NCBI RefSeq assembly: GCF_002858675.1
Contig: NZ_PJZF01000011.1
Coordinates: forward strand, 62,001 to 126,000
Direction: 5' to 3'
Length of the DNA stretch: 64,000 nt
Source: Chimaeribacter californicus
Lineage (GTDB): Bacteria > Pseudomonadota > Gammaproteobacteria > Enterobacterales > Enterobacteriaceae
Each line of letters starts with the position of its first letter. Position 1 is the first letter of the stretch. The position numbers were made by a program, and so were the translations under genes. Shown here piece by piece: positions 8,830-18,185 of the stretch. The notes beneath the pieces are model-generated. The model saw only the letters and a list, made by a program, of their open reading frames with translations. It was not told the DNA's origin and did not search any database.

Positions 8830-10764
8830 TTATGATGATTTCCTGACCCGCAGATACCATTCGCACAGCAGGCGCACCTGTTTGCGCGTATACCCTTTCT
8901 CCATCATCCGGTCGACAAAGTCATCGTGTTTCTTCTGCTCATCGGTCGAGGTTTTGGCGTTGAACGAGATAACCGGCAGCAACTCCTCGGTATTGGAGAA
9001 CATTTTCTTCTCAATAACCGTGCGCAATTTTTCATAGCTGGTCCAGTTCGGGTTGCGGCCGCTGTTGTTGGCGCGGGCGCGCAGCACAAAATTGACGATC
9101 TCATTGCGGAAGTCTTTCGGGTTGCTGATACCCGCCGGTTTTTCAATCTTCTCCAGTTCGGCGTTGAGGGATTCACGGTCAAACAGCTGGCCGGTGTCCG
9201 GGTCGCGGTACTCCTGATCCTGGATCCAGAAGTCAGCGTACGTCACATAGCGGTCAAAGATGTTCTGGCCGTACTCGGAGTAGGACTCCAGGTACGCCGT
9301 CTGGATCTCTTTGCCGATGAACTCCGCGTATTTCGGGATCAGGTAACCTTTCAGGTGCTCCAGGTATTTCTCGGCCAGATCCTGCGGGAACTGTTCGCGC
9401 TCAATCTGCTGCTCCAGTACATAGAACAGGTGTACCGGGTTAGCCGCCACCTCGACATGGTCAAAGTTAAAGACCCGTGACAGGATCTTAAAGGCGAAAC
9501 GGGTTGAGAGGCCGTTCATCCCTTCATCCACCCCGGCGTAGTCGCGGTATTCCTGATACGACTTGGCCTTGGGATCGGTGTCTTTCAGGCTTTCACCGTC
9601 ATAGACGCGCATCTTGGAGTAGGTGCTGGAGTTTTCCGGCTCTTTCAGGCGCGACAGAATGGAGAAGCGCGCCAGGGTTTCCAGGGTGCCCGGCGCGCAC
9701 GGCGCGTGGGTCAGCTCGCTGTGGTTAAGCAGCTTGTCGTAGATCTTGATCTCTTCCGAGACGCGCAGGCAGTAGGGCACCTTGACGATATAGACGCGGT
9801 CGAGGAAGGCTTCGTTGTTCTTGTTGTTGCGGAACTGCACCCACTCCGATTCGTTGGAGTGCGCCAAAATAATGCCGTTGAACGGCAGGGCAGAGATCCC
9901 TTCCGTACCGTTGTAGTTCCCCTCCTGGGTGGCGGTCAGCAACGGGTGCAGCACTTTGATCGGGGCCTTGAACATCTCCACAAATTCCATGATGCCCTGG
10001 TTGGCGCGGCAGAGCGCACCGGAGTAGCCGTAGGCGTCCGGGTCGTTCTGGGCGTGGTTTTCCAGTTTGCGGATATCCACTTTCCCTACCAGCGCGGAGA
10101 TATCCTGGTTATTCTCATCACCGGGTTCGGTCTTGGCGATGGCGATCTGTTCCAGAATGGATGGCCAGACTTTCACTACCCTGAATTTGGTGATGTCGCC
10201 ACCGAACTCATGCAGGCGTTTCGCAGCCCACGGCGACATGATGGTCCCGAGGTAGCGGGTCGGGATGTTGTACTCTTTTTCCAGGATATTGGCATCTTCC
10301 TGTGGGTTGAACAGGCACAGGGGATGGTCGTTGACCGGGCTGCGCTCGCCGTTGGCACTGAGCACATAAATGGGAACCCGTTGCATCAACGCTTTCAGAC
10401 GCTCAGCCAGTGACGATTTACCGCCACCCACCGGCCCCAATAAGTAGAGGATCTGTTTCTTCTCTTCCAGGCCCTGCGCAGCATGTTTGAGGTAAGCGAC
10501 GATTTGCTCAATCGCCTCTTCCATTCCGTAGAACTCTTCAAACGCCGGGTAACGGGCGACTACACGGTTGGAAAACAGGCGGGATAAGCGTGACTCAAGC
10601 GCGGTGTCTACCATGACTGGTTCACCGATGGCCGTGAGCAGGCGTTCCGCCGCGTTGGCATAAGCACTGCGATCTTGCCGGCAAATGGTAAGAAATTCCT
10701 GCAGTGTGAACTCTTCGTCCTTGGCAGCTTCATAGCGCTGACGGTAGTGGTCAAATATGTTCAT
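8830..10764 (-). CDS. yeaG: YeaG, PrkA-type serine protein kinase
   Basis: 644 residues, the same length as E. coli YeaG. The PrkA N-terminal AAA-like domain carries a Walker A motif GPVGGGKSSL near residue 111; the C-terminal PrkA kinase-like domain follows. In E. coli YeaG is a kinase of the sustained nitrogen-starvation response. It is first gene of yeaG-yeaH. The start ATG at 10764 gives MNIFDHYRQRYE, which matches the family N-terminus. AGGAC lies about 11 bases upstream. Confidence 0.96.
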   Translation of the reverse strand: MNIFDHYRQRYEAAKDEEFTLQEFLTICRQDRSAYANAAERLLTAIGEPVMVDTALESRLSRLFSNRVVARYPAFEEFYGMEEAIEQIVAYLKHAAQGLEEKKQILYLLGPVGGGKSSLAERLKALMQRVPIYVLSANGERSPVNDHPLCLFNPQEDANILEKEYNIPTRYLGTIMSPWAAKRLHEFGGDITKFRVVKVWPSILEQIAIAKTEPGDENNQDISALVGKVDIRKLENHAQNDPDAYGYSGALCRANQGIMEFVEMFKAPIKVLHPLLTATQEGNYNGTEGISALPFNGIILAHSNESEWVQFRNNKNNEAFLDRVYIVKVPYCLRVSEEIKIYDKLLNHSELTHAPCAPGTLETLARFSILSRLKEPENSSTYSKMRVYDGESLKDTDPKAKSYQEYRDYAGVDEGMNGLSTRFAFKILSRVFNFDHVEVAANPVHLFYVLEQQIEREQFPQDLAEKYLEHLKGYLIPKYAEFIGKEIQTAYLESYSEYGQNIFDRYVTYADFWIQDQEYRDPDTGQLFDRESLNAELEKIEKPAGISNPKDFRNEIVNFVLRARANNSGRNPNWTSYEKLRTVIEKKMFSNTEELLPVISFNAKTSTDEQKKHDDFVDRMMEKGYTRKQVRLLCEWYLRVRKSS

Positions 10765-11332
10765 AGCGATGCCCGTCCTGTTGTTTTGGTTGGGAACAAA
10801 AATTAAGAGCTTCTCTTTTTTGAGTAAAATAATGAAACTCTTACCTTATTGTTATGGACGGCTATCGGCTAAAGAGCAAGTGGCTTTTCCGGCGATAAAA
10901 TAGGCGGGTTGCTGATTAAATCAGCAAAAAATGGTTACTAAAGCTGCAATTTATCAGGTTTACAGTGGATAGCTCCGAGATATCATCCTTATTTATGGAA
11001 ATACGCTGACCAATCGAAAGATTCTTTAGTGCGTAAATTTTTAGGCGGACACCAGTTTAGCGGCCTTCATCACACCCGGTTTGAAGCCCTTGTGTTTAGG
11101 ATTCTTCTTAGGTCGCGGTTGCGCTTATCCGGGGCAAGCCAAGCGGCACAAGGGCTGCAGGCGAAAAGCGCGATCTGCATGACCGGTTTACCGGCACGCT
11201 GTAACCTATAACAGGTGGGTGACAACCTGATGACACCGTTTTTACCGCTTTTTTACGCCCGCCTTTTCCGTTTTTTTAGTAAAGGGTGCCGTGGAGGCAT
11301 CCTCTGTTCGCACACTCATTCAGTTTGTCTTA
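10765..11332. other. Divergent yeaG/mipA intergenic region
   Basis: About 570 bases without a supported gene. It is AT-rich near yeaG (10,800-11,040). On the minus strand TTGC at about 10,880 has a poor sigma-54 -24 partner with the wrong spacing, so the expected sigma-54 promoter of yeaG is not convincingly located. A 27-codon lysine-rich open stretch on the minus strand (11041-11124) has no start codon. Confidence 0.5.
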
Positions 11333-11348
11333 AAATCCTTGAGGATTT
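11333..11348 (+). promoter_or_regulatory. Hairpin holding the leader-ORF ribosome-binding site
   Basis: AAATCC-TTGA-GGATTT is a perfect six-pair hairpin. Its 3' arm and loop contain the GAGG that serves as Shine-Dalgarno for the ATG at 11353, so translation initiation of the mipA leader could depend on this fold. Confidence 0.5.
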
Positions 11349-11352
11349 ATTG

Positions 11353-11376
11353 ATGACATTAATGGATGAAGTGTGA
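11353..11376 (+). CDS. Seven-residue leader peptide overlapping the mipA start
   Basis: ATG at 11353 opens MTLMDEV and stops at TGA 11374-11376. GAGG lies eight bases upstream. The stop overlaps the mipA GTG start as GTGA, the arrangement used for translational coupling. It is too short to judge by homology; the spacing and RBS are the only evidence. Confidence 0.45.
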   Translation: MTLMDEV

Positions 11377-12119
11377 AAATTACTCGTTTAGCCTTGTTAC
11401 CCTTGATGACCGGCCTCTTGTGCAGCCAGATGGCGACCGCCGGTACCCTCTCCCTCGGCGCAGGCGCGCTGGTCAGCCCTGACCCTTACCGCAGTAATCA
11501 GGACCGCGTTACCCCGGTGCCGGTGATTAACTATGAAGGGGAGAATTTCTTCTTCCGCAGCCTGATGGCCGGCTACTACCTGTGGAAAGATGACACCCAC
11601 CAGCTCAGCCTCAACGCCTTCTATTCGCCGCTGCACTTCTCCCCAGGAGACAGCGACAATGACGAAATGAAGCATTTAAGCAAGCGTCGCAGTACGGTAA
11701 TGGCCGGGCTGGGTTACACCTATAACGCGCAGTGGGGCAGCATCCGCACGCTGTTCTCCGGCGATGTGCTGGACAACAGCAATGGGCTGGTGGGGGATGT
11801 CGCGTACCTCTACCGTTTCCGCCAGGATAACTGGAGCCTGACGCCAGGCGTGGGTGTGACCTGGAACAGCAAAAACCAGAATAACTACTACTACGGCATC
11901 GATAATGCGGAAGCACGCCGCAGCGGCCTTGACAGCTACCACCCGGATGACAGCTTCGCCCCTTATGCTGAGTTGTCTGCCAATTATCAGTTCGCGCCGC
12001 AGTGGAATGCGTTTGCCATGGCGCGTTATGTGCGCCTGGCGGATGAGGTCAAAAACAGCCCGATGGTGGACAAATCCTGGACCGGCGTGCTCTGGGCCGG
12101 GGCAACCTACACCTTCTGA
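11373..12119 (+). CDS. mipA: MipA/OmpV family outer-membrane scaffolding protein
   Basis: 248 residues, GTG start, matching E. coli MipA in size. The signal peptide ends near ATA-GTLSLGAG (about residue 23). The mature part is rich in aromatic beta-strand segments and ends in WAGATYTF, a typical outer-membrane barrel C-terminus with terminal Phe. MipA in E. coli links the lytic transglycosylase MltA to PBP1B; OmpV-family relatives are also porin-like. The gene sits divergently from yeaG and just before yeaE, as in E. coli. Its start overlaps a tiny leader ORF. Confidence 0.93.
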   Translation: MKITRLALLPLMTGLLCSQMATAGTLSLGAGALVSPDPYRSNQDRVTPVPVINYEGENFFFRSLMAGYYLWKDDTHQLSLNAFYSPLHFSPGDSDNDEMKHLSKRRSTVMAGLGYTYNAQWGSIRTLFSGDVLDNSNGLVGDVAYLYRFRQDNWSLTPGVGVTWNSKNQNNYYYGIDNAEARRSGLDSYHPDDSFAPYAELSANYQFAPQWNAFAMARYVRLADEVKNSPMVDKSWTGVLWAGATYTF

Positions 12120-12147
12120 TACCGGGCGGTGTCAGTGGCAGTCATGC

Positions 12148-12174
12148 AAACGGGGCGCAGGCCCCGTTTTTTAT
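12148..12174 (+). terminator. mipA intrinsic terminator
   Basis: AACGGGGC-GCAG-GCCCCGTT stem followed directly by TTTT, 30 bases after mipA. Confidence 0.9.
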
Positions 12175-12236
12175 TGCTACGCTTCACCTTTCCCCGGCCA
12201 ATGGCCGGGCGGATACGCTGAAATGGAGGATATGCT

Positions 12237-13088
12237 ATGGCAGAGCACGTTTTACTTCCCGACGGCACCCGCGTGCCGGCCATCGGGCAGGGCACCTGGT
12301 ACATGGGCGAAAACCCCTCGCAACGGGCGGCGGAGGTTCGCGCCCTGCAACAGGGGCTGGATGCGGGCATGACGCTGATTGATACCGCCGAAATGTATGC
12401 CGACGGCGGGGCCGAGCAGGTGGTGGGCGAGGCGATCGCCGGGCGGCGCAATCAGGTATTTCTGGTGTCGAAAGTCTACCCACACCATGCGGGCGGGGAA
12501 AAGGCGGTCACTGCCTGTGAAAATAGCCTGAAACGGCTCGGCACCGAGCAGATCGATCTCTATCTGTTGCACTGGCGCGGCGGTTTTGGGCTGGATGAAA
12601 CCATTGAGGCGATGGAGACCCTGCAACGCAGCGGCAAAATTGCGCGCTGGGGCGTCTCTAATCTGGACACCGCCGACATGGAGGAGCTATGGCAACTGCC
12701 CGGCGGTGACCAGTGCCAGACCAACCAGGTGCTGTACCATGCCGCCTCGCGCGGGATTGAGTATGACTTGCTGCCGTGGTGCCGGGCGCATGCGCTGCCG
12801 GTGATGGCCTACTGCCCGCTGGCGCAGGCCGGGAACTTGCGGCATCGCCTGCTCGACGACAGCACCGTTGCCCGGCTGGCCACCGAACATGGCGTGAGCA
12901 GTGCAGAAATCGCGCTGGCGTGGGTTACCCGCAGCGGTGGGGTGATTGCTATTCCCAAAGCGGTACAGCCGCAGCACGTGGCGCAGAATGCGCGCGCCCT
13001 GACGCTGACGCTCTCACCGGATGACCTGGCAGCGCTCGATCAGGCGTTTCCGCCGCCGTCCCGCAAGCTACCGCTGGATATCGTATGA
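12237..13088 (+). CDS. yeaE: Aldo/keto reductase YeaE (methylglyoxal reductase)
   Basis: 283 residues; E. coli YeaE has 284. The aldo/keto reductase tetrad is visible: Asp in LIDTAEMY, Tyr in AEMYADG, Lys in LVSKVYP, His in LLHWRGG; the NADPH-binding C-terminal part has AIPKAV. In E. coli YeaE reduces methylglyoxal to acetol with NADPH in the cytoplasm. The start has an upstream AGGA at a fair distance (GGAGGATATGCT). Neighbouring gapA and yeaD make a carbohydrate context. Confidence 0.94.
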   Translation: MAEHVLLPDGTRVPAIGQGTWYMGENPSQRAAEVRALQQGLDAGMTLIDTAEMYADGGAEQVVGEAIAGRRNQVFLVSKVYPHHAGGEKAVTACENSLKRLGTEQIDLYLLHWRGGFGLDETIEAMETLQRSGKIARWGVSNLDTADMEELWQLPGGDQCQTNQVLYHAASRGIEYDLLPWCRAHALPVMAYCPLAQAGNLRHRLLDDSTVARLATEHGVSSAEIALAWVTRSGGVIAIPKAVQPQHVAQNARALTLTLSPDDLAALDQAFPPPSRKLPLDIV

Positions 13089-13092
13089 GGTG

Positions 13093-13117
13093 AAAAGGAG
13101 CCGGGCGGCTCCTTTTT
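13093..13117 (+). terminator. yeaE intrinsic terminator
   Basis: AAAAGGAGCC-GGGC-GGCTCCTTTT with an extra T, beginning four bases after the yeaE stop. Confidence 0.9.
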
Positions 13118-13118
13118 A

Positions 13119-13198
13119 TCAGGCAGATTTTGTGTCAGGAAAACCTTTTCTCAGGCAAACCTCGTCTCAGGCAAACCTTTTCGCAGGTAAACAGCAGG
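13119..13198. repeat. Tandem array of five 16-bp units
   Basis: Units start at 13119, 13135, 13151, 13167 and 13183. The middle three are nearly identical (TCAGGCAAACCTTTTC type); the outer two are degenerate. The array fills the space between the yeaE terminator and the yeaD stop codon at 13200, so it would be in the 3' region of yeaD messages. Sixteen is not a multiple of three, so a coding repeat is unlikely. Confidence 0.85.
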
Positions 13199-13199
13199 A

Positions 13200-14081
13200 T
13201 TATGCCTGGTTCAAGGCGCGCACCCGCAGCGTGGTGGCAAGGCGCGCCGGTTCGCCCGGCTTGCTGACCTGCGGCGTGCTGACGCAGCCGGTTTCCACGC
13301 AGACCATGGTTTTATAGCCGTCATCCGTCATGTCACCCATGCTGGTGGAGAGTGCCACACCGGGGTTCCAGGCGATCACATCACTGTGGTGATGGTGCTC
13401 AACCTCAATTTCACGGTTCAGGCCTGGGTCAACAATGGTGCTGACCGCCTGCGGCTGGGTATAAACGCGGTCGGTACGGCCGGTAAACACCAGCTCGCCC
13501 TGATGCTCGCCTTCCGCGCCATCCAGCACTTTATCAATGTAGCGGCTGCCCAGCCCGCGCACGGCCACGGTGTCGATGTCACCGATCCGGAAATAGCTGT
13601 GCAGCGCGGCGGTGGTGGTGAAATCACCGGTGGACTCCAGCTCAATACGGCACTCCACGCCCAGCGTGAAGCGTGCCACCAGGGTAAAGGCGTGCGGCCA
13701 GAGTGCCTGGGTTTGCGGATTATCCGTCAGGGTAAAGGTCAGCGTGACGCCTTCACCATTTTCCGTGTGGCTGCTCAGTTCCCACGGAATATTGCGCGCA
13801 AAGCCATGCGACGGCGTGCCCGCCGGGCCGAACCACGGCCAGCAGATCGGTACGCCACCGCGGATGGCCGTGCCCGGCTCATAGGCGGAGTTGCCGCTGA
13901 GCCAGATAACCGGCTGTTCGCCCGCAGGCTGCCATGCCAGCAGATGCGCGCCCTGCAAGGTGATGGCGGCACGGCAGGCGGGGTGATCCACCACGATGGC
14001 CGGCAACTGGCCGATCTGGCGTTCGCTGAGGGTAGGGGTGATCTGTTGTGTTACGGGAAGGGTAAAAATATTCTCATTCAT
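13200..14081 (-). CDS. yeaD: D-hexose-6-phosphate mutarotase YeaD
   Basis: 293 residues; E. coli YeaD has 294. It belongs to the aldose-1-epimerase superfamily: GARGLL-type N-terminal region, GVPICWPWFG substrate loop, SHGFARN (catalytic His region) and AALHSYFRIGDI. It interconverts anomers of glucose-6-phosphate. It is downstream of gapA on the same strand, separated by the gapA terminator. Start ATG 14081 has AAGAAGG eight bases upstream; the longer frame from 14132 has no RBS and overlaps the gapA terminator. Confidence 0.94.
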   Translation of the reverse strand: MNENIFTLPVTQQITPTLSERQIGQLPAIVVDHPACRAAITLQGAHLLAWQPAGEQPVIWLSGNSAYEPGTAIRGGVPICWPWFGPAGTPSHGFARNIPWELSSHTENGEGVTLTFTLTDNPQTQALWPHAFTLVARFTLGVECRIELESTGDFTTTAALHSYFRIGDIDTVAVRGLGSRYIDKVLDGAEGEHQGELVFTGRTDRVYTQPQAVSTIVDPGLNREIEVEHHHHSDVIAWNPGVALSTSMGDMTDDGYKTMVCVETGCVSTPQVSKPGEPARLATTLRVRALNQA

Positions 14082-14133
14082 GATCGTGGCCTTCTTAACA
14101 GGAAAAATGCCCGGTGTAGAAACCGTACCCAAT

Positions 14134-14161
14134 AAAAAAGGCGACTCAACGTCGCCTTTTC
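14134..14161 (-). terminator. gapA intrinsic terminator
   Basis: AAAAGGCGAC-TCAAC-GTCGCCTTTT with a T run on the minus strand, 22 bases after the gapA stop. It separates gapA from yeaD. Confidence 0.92.
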
Positions 14162-14182
14162 TTACTCTGCTCTGATGCGCAC

Positions 14183-15190
<1,008 letters not shown>

Positions 15191-15221
15191 CTATTTGTTA
15201 GTGAATAAAAGGTTGGTTGTA

Positions 15222-15249
15222 AAATTACAAAAACCTTATCAAGCGTCAA
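15222..15249 (-). promoter_or_regulatory. Probable gapA proximal promoter
   Basis: On the minus strand TTGACG (15244-15249) and TAATTT (15222-15227) are 16 bases apart, with a start expected near 15215, about 37 bases before the gapA ATG. Confidence 0.55.
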
Positions 15250-15386
15250 GCGGAATCGTGTCAATTGTTGCTATAAGTCAAAGCTGCCAGCATTAATCGC
15301 ACGCTTATCACCCATTCCGTTTTCTGCCGTCTCTCTGGTCACATGGGGGCGGTGAACCCCTGTCTAAACCCCACTCACCGGATATA

Positions 15387-15402
15387 TGTGATCACCGTCA
15401 CA
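15387..15402. promoter_or_regulatory. CRP binding site between gapA and msrB
   Basis: TGTGA-TCACCG-TCACA has two perfect CRP half-sites with the required six-base spacer. It is 209 bases from the gapA ATG and 118 from the msrB ATG. Relative to a msrB TATAAT at 15474-15479, its centre lies near -91.5, a helical position used by class I CRP activation. The remaining DNA from 15179 to 15519 is AT-rich promoter sequence without a gene. Confidence 0.8.
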
Positions 15403-15473
15403 CTATAGGTAAGCGTAGCCTTTAAGGCATCAAGTTTAGGTCAAAATAATCGGCATGGTTGTTAATTTTTTGT

Positions 15474-15479
15474 TATAAT
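15474..15479 (+). promoter_or_regulatory. Probable msrB -10 element
   Basis: Perfect TATAAT in an AT-rich stretch, 41 bases before msrB. No consensus -35 is seen, which fits an activator-dependent promoter. Confidence 0.5.
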
Positions 15480-15519
15480 TAAACGTTATTTATTTTGTAA
15501 CATCGCCAACGCGAGACAC

Positions 15520-15939
15520 ATGACCATGACGAAAGAGACTGAACGCGCAGAAAATCCTGTACAACTCAACGAGATACAGCGCTACGTCACCCAGGAGCGC
15601 GGCACCGAGGCACCCTATACCGGCAAGCTGCTCCATAATAAACGCGAGGGCATTTACCACTGTCTTTGCTGCAATTCACCTTTGTTCTATTCCGATTCCA
15701 AATATGATTCCGGTTGTGGCTGGCCCAGTTTTTATGAGCCGGTACGGGACGATTCAATTAAATATATTGATGATTACTCGCACAATATGCACCGGGTTGA
15801 AATCCGTTGTGCGCAATGTGATGCCCACCTTGGGCACGTTTTCCCGGACGGTCCGCAACCCACCGGAGAGCGCTATTGTGTTAATTCTGCCTCGCTCAGC
15901 TTCACTGACGGTGAAAACGGCGAAAAAACCGCAGGTTAA
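15520..15939 (+). CDS. msrB: Peptide methionine (R)-S-oxide reductase
   Basis: 139 residues; E. coli MsrB has 137. Four zinc-binding cysteines at 48, 51, 97 and 100 (CLCC, RCAQC) and the catalytic Cys120 in [11 protein letters not shown]; the substrate-pocket signature [11 protein letters not shown] is present. It reduces methionine-R-sulfoxide in proteins, with thioredoxin as donor. It is divergent from gapA and followed by yeaC, as in E. coli. A second ATG two codons in (15526) is equally possible as start. Confidence 0.96.
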   Translation: MTMTKETERAENPVQLNEIQRYVTQERGTEAPYTGKLLHNKREGIYHCLCCNSPLFYSDSKYDSGCGWPSFYEPVRDDSIKYIDDYSHNMHRVEIRCAQCDAHLGHVFPDGPQPTGERYCVNSASLSFTDGENGEKTAG

Positions 15940-16009
15940 TTGATAGATCGCAGTAATGGAATCGATTCAGCAAATTATTCATTGTCGCGGTAAAAAGAGG
16001 AATAATCCT

Positions 16010-16285
16010 GTGGAAATAGATGAGCTGATTGCGGTAATGACACCGGAAATTTACCAGCGTCTGCTGCTGGCGGTAGAGACAGGGAAATGGCCGGACGGCG
16101 TGGCCCTGACCGACGCGCAAAAAGCGCACAGTTTACAGGCGGTGATGCTCTATCAGGCGCGCCATAACCATGACGCCCAGCACATGACCATCAATACGCA
16201 GGGGCAGATGGTGATGAAAAGTAAGCAGGAGCTGAAGCAGGAATTCGGCATTACCTCGCCGCTGGTGACCCTGAAGCCCCAATAA
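16010..16285 (+). CDS. yeaC: YeaC family protein (DUF1315)
   Basis: 91 residues with a GTG start at 16010, matching the E. coli protein (about 90; MNIDELxAVMTPE). AGAGG lies about nine bases upstream; the in-frame ATG at 15956 would add 18 residues with no counterpart. Conserved text includes ARHNHDAQHMTI and GQMVMKSKQELKQEFGI. Function is unknown. It is 70 bases downstream of msrB and probably co-transcribed. Confidence 0.88.
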   Translation: MEIDELIAVMTPEIYQRLLLAVETGKWPDGVALTDAQKAHSLQAVMLYQARHNHDAQHMTINTQGQMVMKSKQELKQEFGITSPLVTLKPQ

Positions 16286-16313
16286 CCTCTGGGTTGCTGA
16301 AGCAGGCTGAAAT

Positions 16314-16349
16314 AAAAAAAGCGCGCCCTTTTAGGTCGCGCTTTTTTTA
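16314..16349. terminator. Bidirectional terminator between yeaC and pncA
   Basis: AAAAAAAGCGCG and CGCGCTTTTTTT arms around a short loop; T runs on both strands serve the convergent yeaC and pncA. Confidence 0.88.
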
Positions 16350-16364
16350 TCGATGCGGCAACGG

Positions 16365-17003
16365 TCAGTGTGCGCCCATCTCAAAGGTTTTCAGCGCGAT
16401 CAGGTGTGCGCCATGCTGCTGCATCTCTTCAAACGCCGCCAGGCTGTCATCTTCCTGTAAATTCACCCCGCGGCACCCGTCGGTGATCACCGAGGTGGTG
16501 TAGCCCAGCGCCAGCGCATCCAGCACGCTGTATTTGACGCAGTAATCGGTAGCCAGCCCCATCACCACCAGCGTGGTAACGCCACGCCCTTTCAGCCAGC
16601 TGTCGAGCTCGGTTTCCGTGCGGCGGCCGTTGTCGAAGAAGGCGCTGTAGCTGTCAATGTCCGGGTTCTGCCCTTTGCGGAACACCTTATCAATGCCGTC
16701 CTGCGCCAGATCCGGGTGAAACGCGGCGCCCGGCTGATCCTGCACACAGTGCACCGGCCACCATACCTGCGGCAGCCCGTTCAGCTCACCCAGCGTGCCC
16801 GGTGTCTGGCCGGAATTCACGGCAAAACTGCGGTGGGCGGCGGGGTGCCAGTCCTGGCTGGCCACCACCGGCCAGCCGCGCCGGCGGCACACGGCAATCG
16901 CCTGATTGGCCACGGCGATCACCTGGTCGCCTTCCTCAACGGCCAGCGCGCCACCGGGGCAGAAATCATTTTGCAGGTCAATCAGTAACAGGGCGGTACT
17001 CAT
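16365..17003 (-). CDS. pncA: Nicotinamidase/pyrazinamidase
   Basis: 212 residues; E. coli PncA has 213. Catalytic triad Asp9 (LIDLQNDFC), Lys110 (FRKGQ) and Cys155 (TDYCVKYS), with metal ligands Asp51, His53 and His85. It converts nicotinamide to nicotinate for NAD salvage. The ATG at 17003 has AAGGAG five bases upstream; the frame opens eight codons earlier without an RBS. It lies 66 bases after ansA, likely one operon. Confidence 0.96.
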   Translation of the reverse strand: MSTALLLIDLQNDFCPGGALAVEEGDQVIAVANQAIAVCRRRGWPVVASQDWHPAAHRSFAVNSGQTPGTLGELNGLPQVWWPVHCVQDQPGAAFHPDLAQDGIDKVFRKGQNPDIDSYSAFFDNGRRTETELDSWLKGRGVTTLVVMGLATDYCVKYSVLDALALGYTTSVITDGCRGVNLQEDDSLAAFEEMQQHGAHLIALKTFEMGAH

Positions 17004-17069
17004 GGGCTCTCCTTGGTGATTCAGCACAACGGAAAGGGGCCGGGGCAGCCTGCACCCCGGCAGCAGGGG

Positions 17070-18086
17070 TTACGGGGTATCGGTGAGCTCACCGCGCAGG
17101 TTTTGTTGCATCTGCAGGCGAATCTCGTCGGCGGTGAGCGGCTGGCTCAGCAGGAAGTGCAGCTTGGTCAGCGCGGCCTCCACCGTCATGTCAAAGCCGC
17201 TGATCACCCCGGCATGGGCCAGCGCATTACCGGTGGCGTAGCCCCCCATATTAACGCGGCCGGAGATGCACTGGGTCAGGTTGACCACCACAATACCGCG
17301 CGCCGAAGCCTGGCGCAGCTCTTCCAGCAGCGCCGGTTTCTGCGGGGCATTGCCGACGCCATACGAGCGCAGGATCAGCGCCTTGACCGGCTGGCGCAGG
17401 AAGTTGCCGACCACTTCACTGGAAATGCCGGGGTAGAGCGTCAGCACGCCCACCGGTTGCGGCGTGATGCGGTGCACCACCAGCGGGGCGGCCGGCATCG
17501 GCAAGGACGGCGTCGGCAGGCGGCGGATATGGATGCCCGCCTCCAGCAGCGGCGGCAGGTTCGGCGAGGCGAAGGCGTCAAAGCCGTCGGCATGGGCTTT
17601 GGTGCTGCGGTTGCCGCGGTACAGCTTGTTATTGAAGAACAGGCAGACCTCTTTGACCGGGTAATTGGCCGCCAGGTAGAGCGAGTTCAGCAGGTTGGGC
17701 TGGCCGTCAGAGCGCAGGGCTTCCAGCGGGATCTGCGAGCCGGTCACGATCACCGGTTTGTCGAGGTTTTCCAGCATAAACGAGAGCGCCGAGGCGGTGA
17801 ACGCCATGGTGTCGGTGCCGTGCAGGATGACAAAACCGTCATACTCGTCGTAATGGGCGCGGATGTCATCGGCGATATGCTGCCAGTCTTCCGGCGTCAT
17901 GTCGGAGGAGTCCATCAGCGGCGCATACTCCTGGATGGTGAAATCCGGCATCTCGGGGCGGTGGAACTCCGGCATCGCGGCCAGCAGCCGTTGCAGGTGG
18001 CCGGAAACCGGAATGTAGCCCTGTTCAGAGCGCTGCATGCCGATGGTGCCGCCGGTGTAGGCGACGTAAATCGATTTTTTTTTCAT
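17070..18086 (-). CDS. ansA: L-asparaginase I, cytoplasmic
   Basis: 338 residues, exactly the E. coli AnsA length. First catalytic threonine in YTGGTIGM (near residue 12), second in HGTDTMAFT with Asp (near 91), and Lys in the SQIPL region. It hydrolyses asparagine to aspartate and ammonia. The ATG at 18086 (MKKKSIYVAYTGG) matches the family start; the RBS is weak (AAAGA). Confidence 0.96.
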   Translation of the reverse strand: MKKKSIYVAYTGGTIGMQRSEQGYIPVSGHLQRLLAAMPEFHRPEMPDFTIQEYAPLMDSSDMTPEDWQHIADDIRAHYDEYDGFVILHGTDTMAFTASALSFMLENLDKPVIVTGSQIPLEALRSDGQPNLLNSLYLAANYPVKEVCLFFNNKLYRGNRSTKAHADGFDAFASPNLPPLLEAGIHIRRLPTPSLPMPAAPLVVHRITPQPVGVLTLYPGISSEVVGNFLRQPVKALILRSYGVGNAPQKPALLEELRQASARGIVVVNLTQCISGRVNMGGYATGNALAHAGVISGFDMTVEAALTKLHFLLSQPLTADEIRLQMQQNLRGELTDTP

Positions 18087-18143
18087 AGGGCAATCTTTAT
18101 TACGCTTACGGGAATGAACCAAAGTATAGGGTGCCGGGCCGCG

Positions 18144-18168
18144 AAAAAAAGCCCGGTTGCCCGGGCTT
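18144..18168 (-). terminator. sppA intrinsic terminator
   Basis: AAGCCCGG-TTGC-CCGGGCTT with seven Ts on the minus strand, 18 bases after the sppA stop and ahead of ansA. Confidence 0.9.
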
Positions 18169-18185
18169 CCTCAGCGGAAACGCTG

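Noticed and set aside
10870-10895. Sigma-54 promoter for yeaG
   Set aside because: TTGC is present on the minus strand, but the nearest upstream GG is one base too far; sigma-54 spacing is strict.
11041-11124. Lysine-rich 27-codon open stretch on the minus strand (KKNPKHKGFKPG)
   Set aside because: It has a stop on both sides and no start codon before the last nine residues. It might be the remnant of a gene, but no family is recognised.
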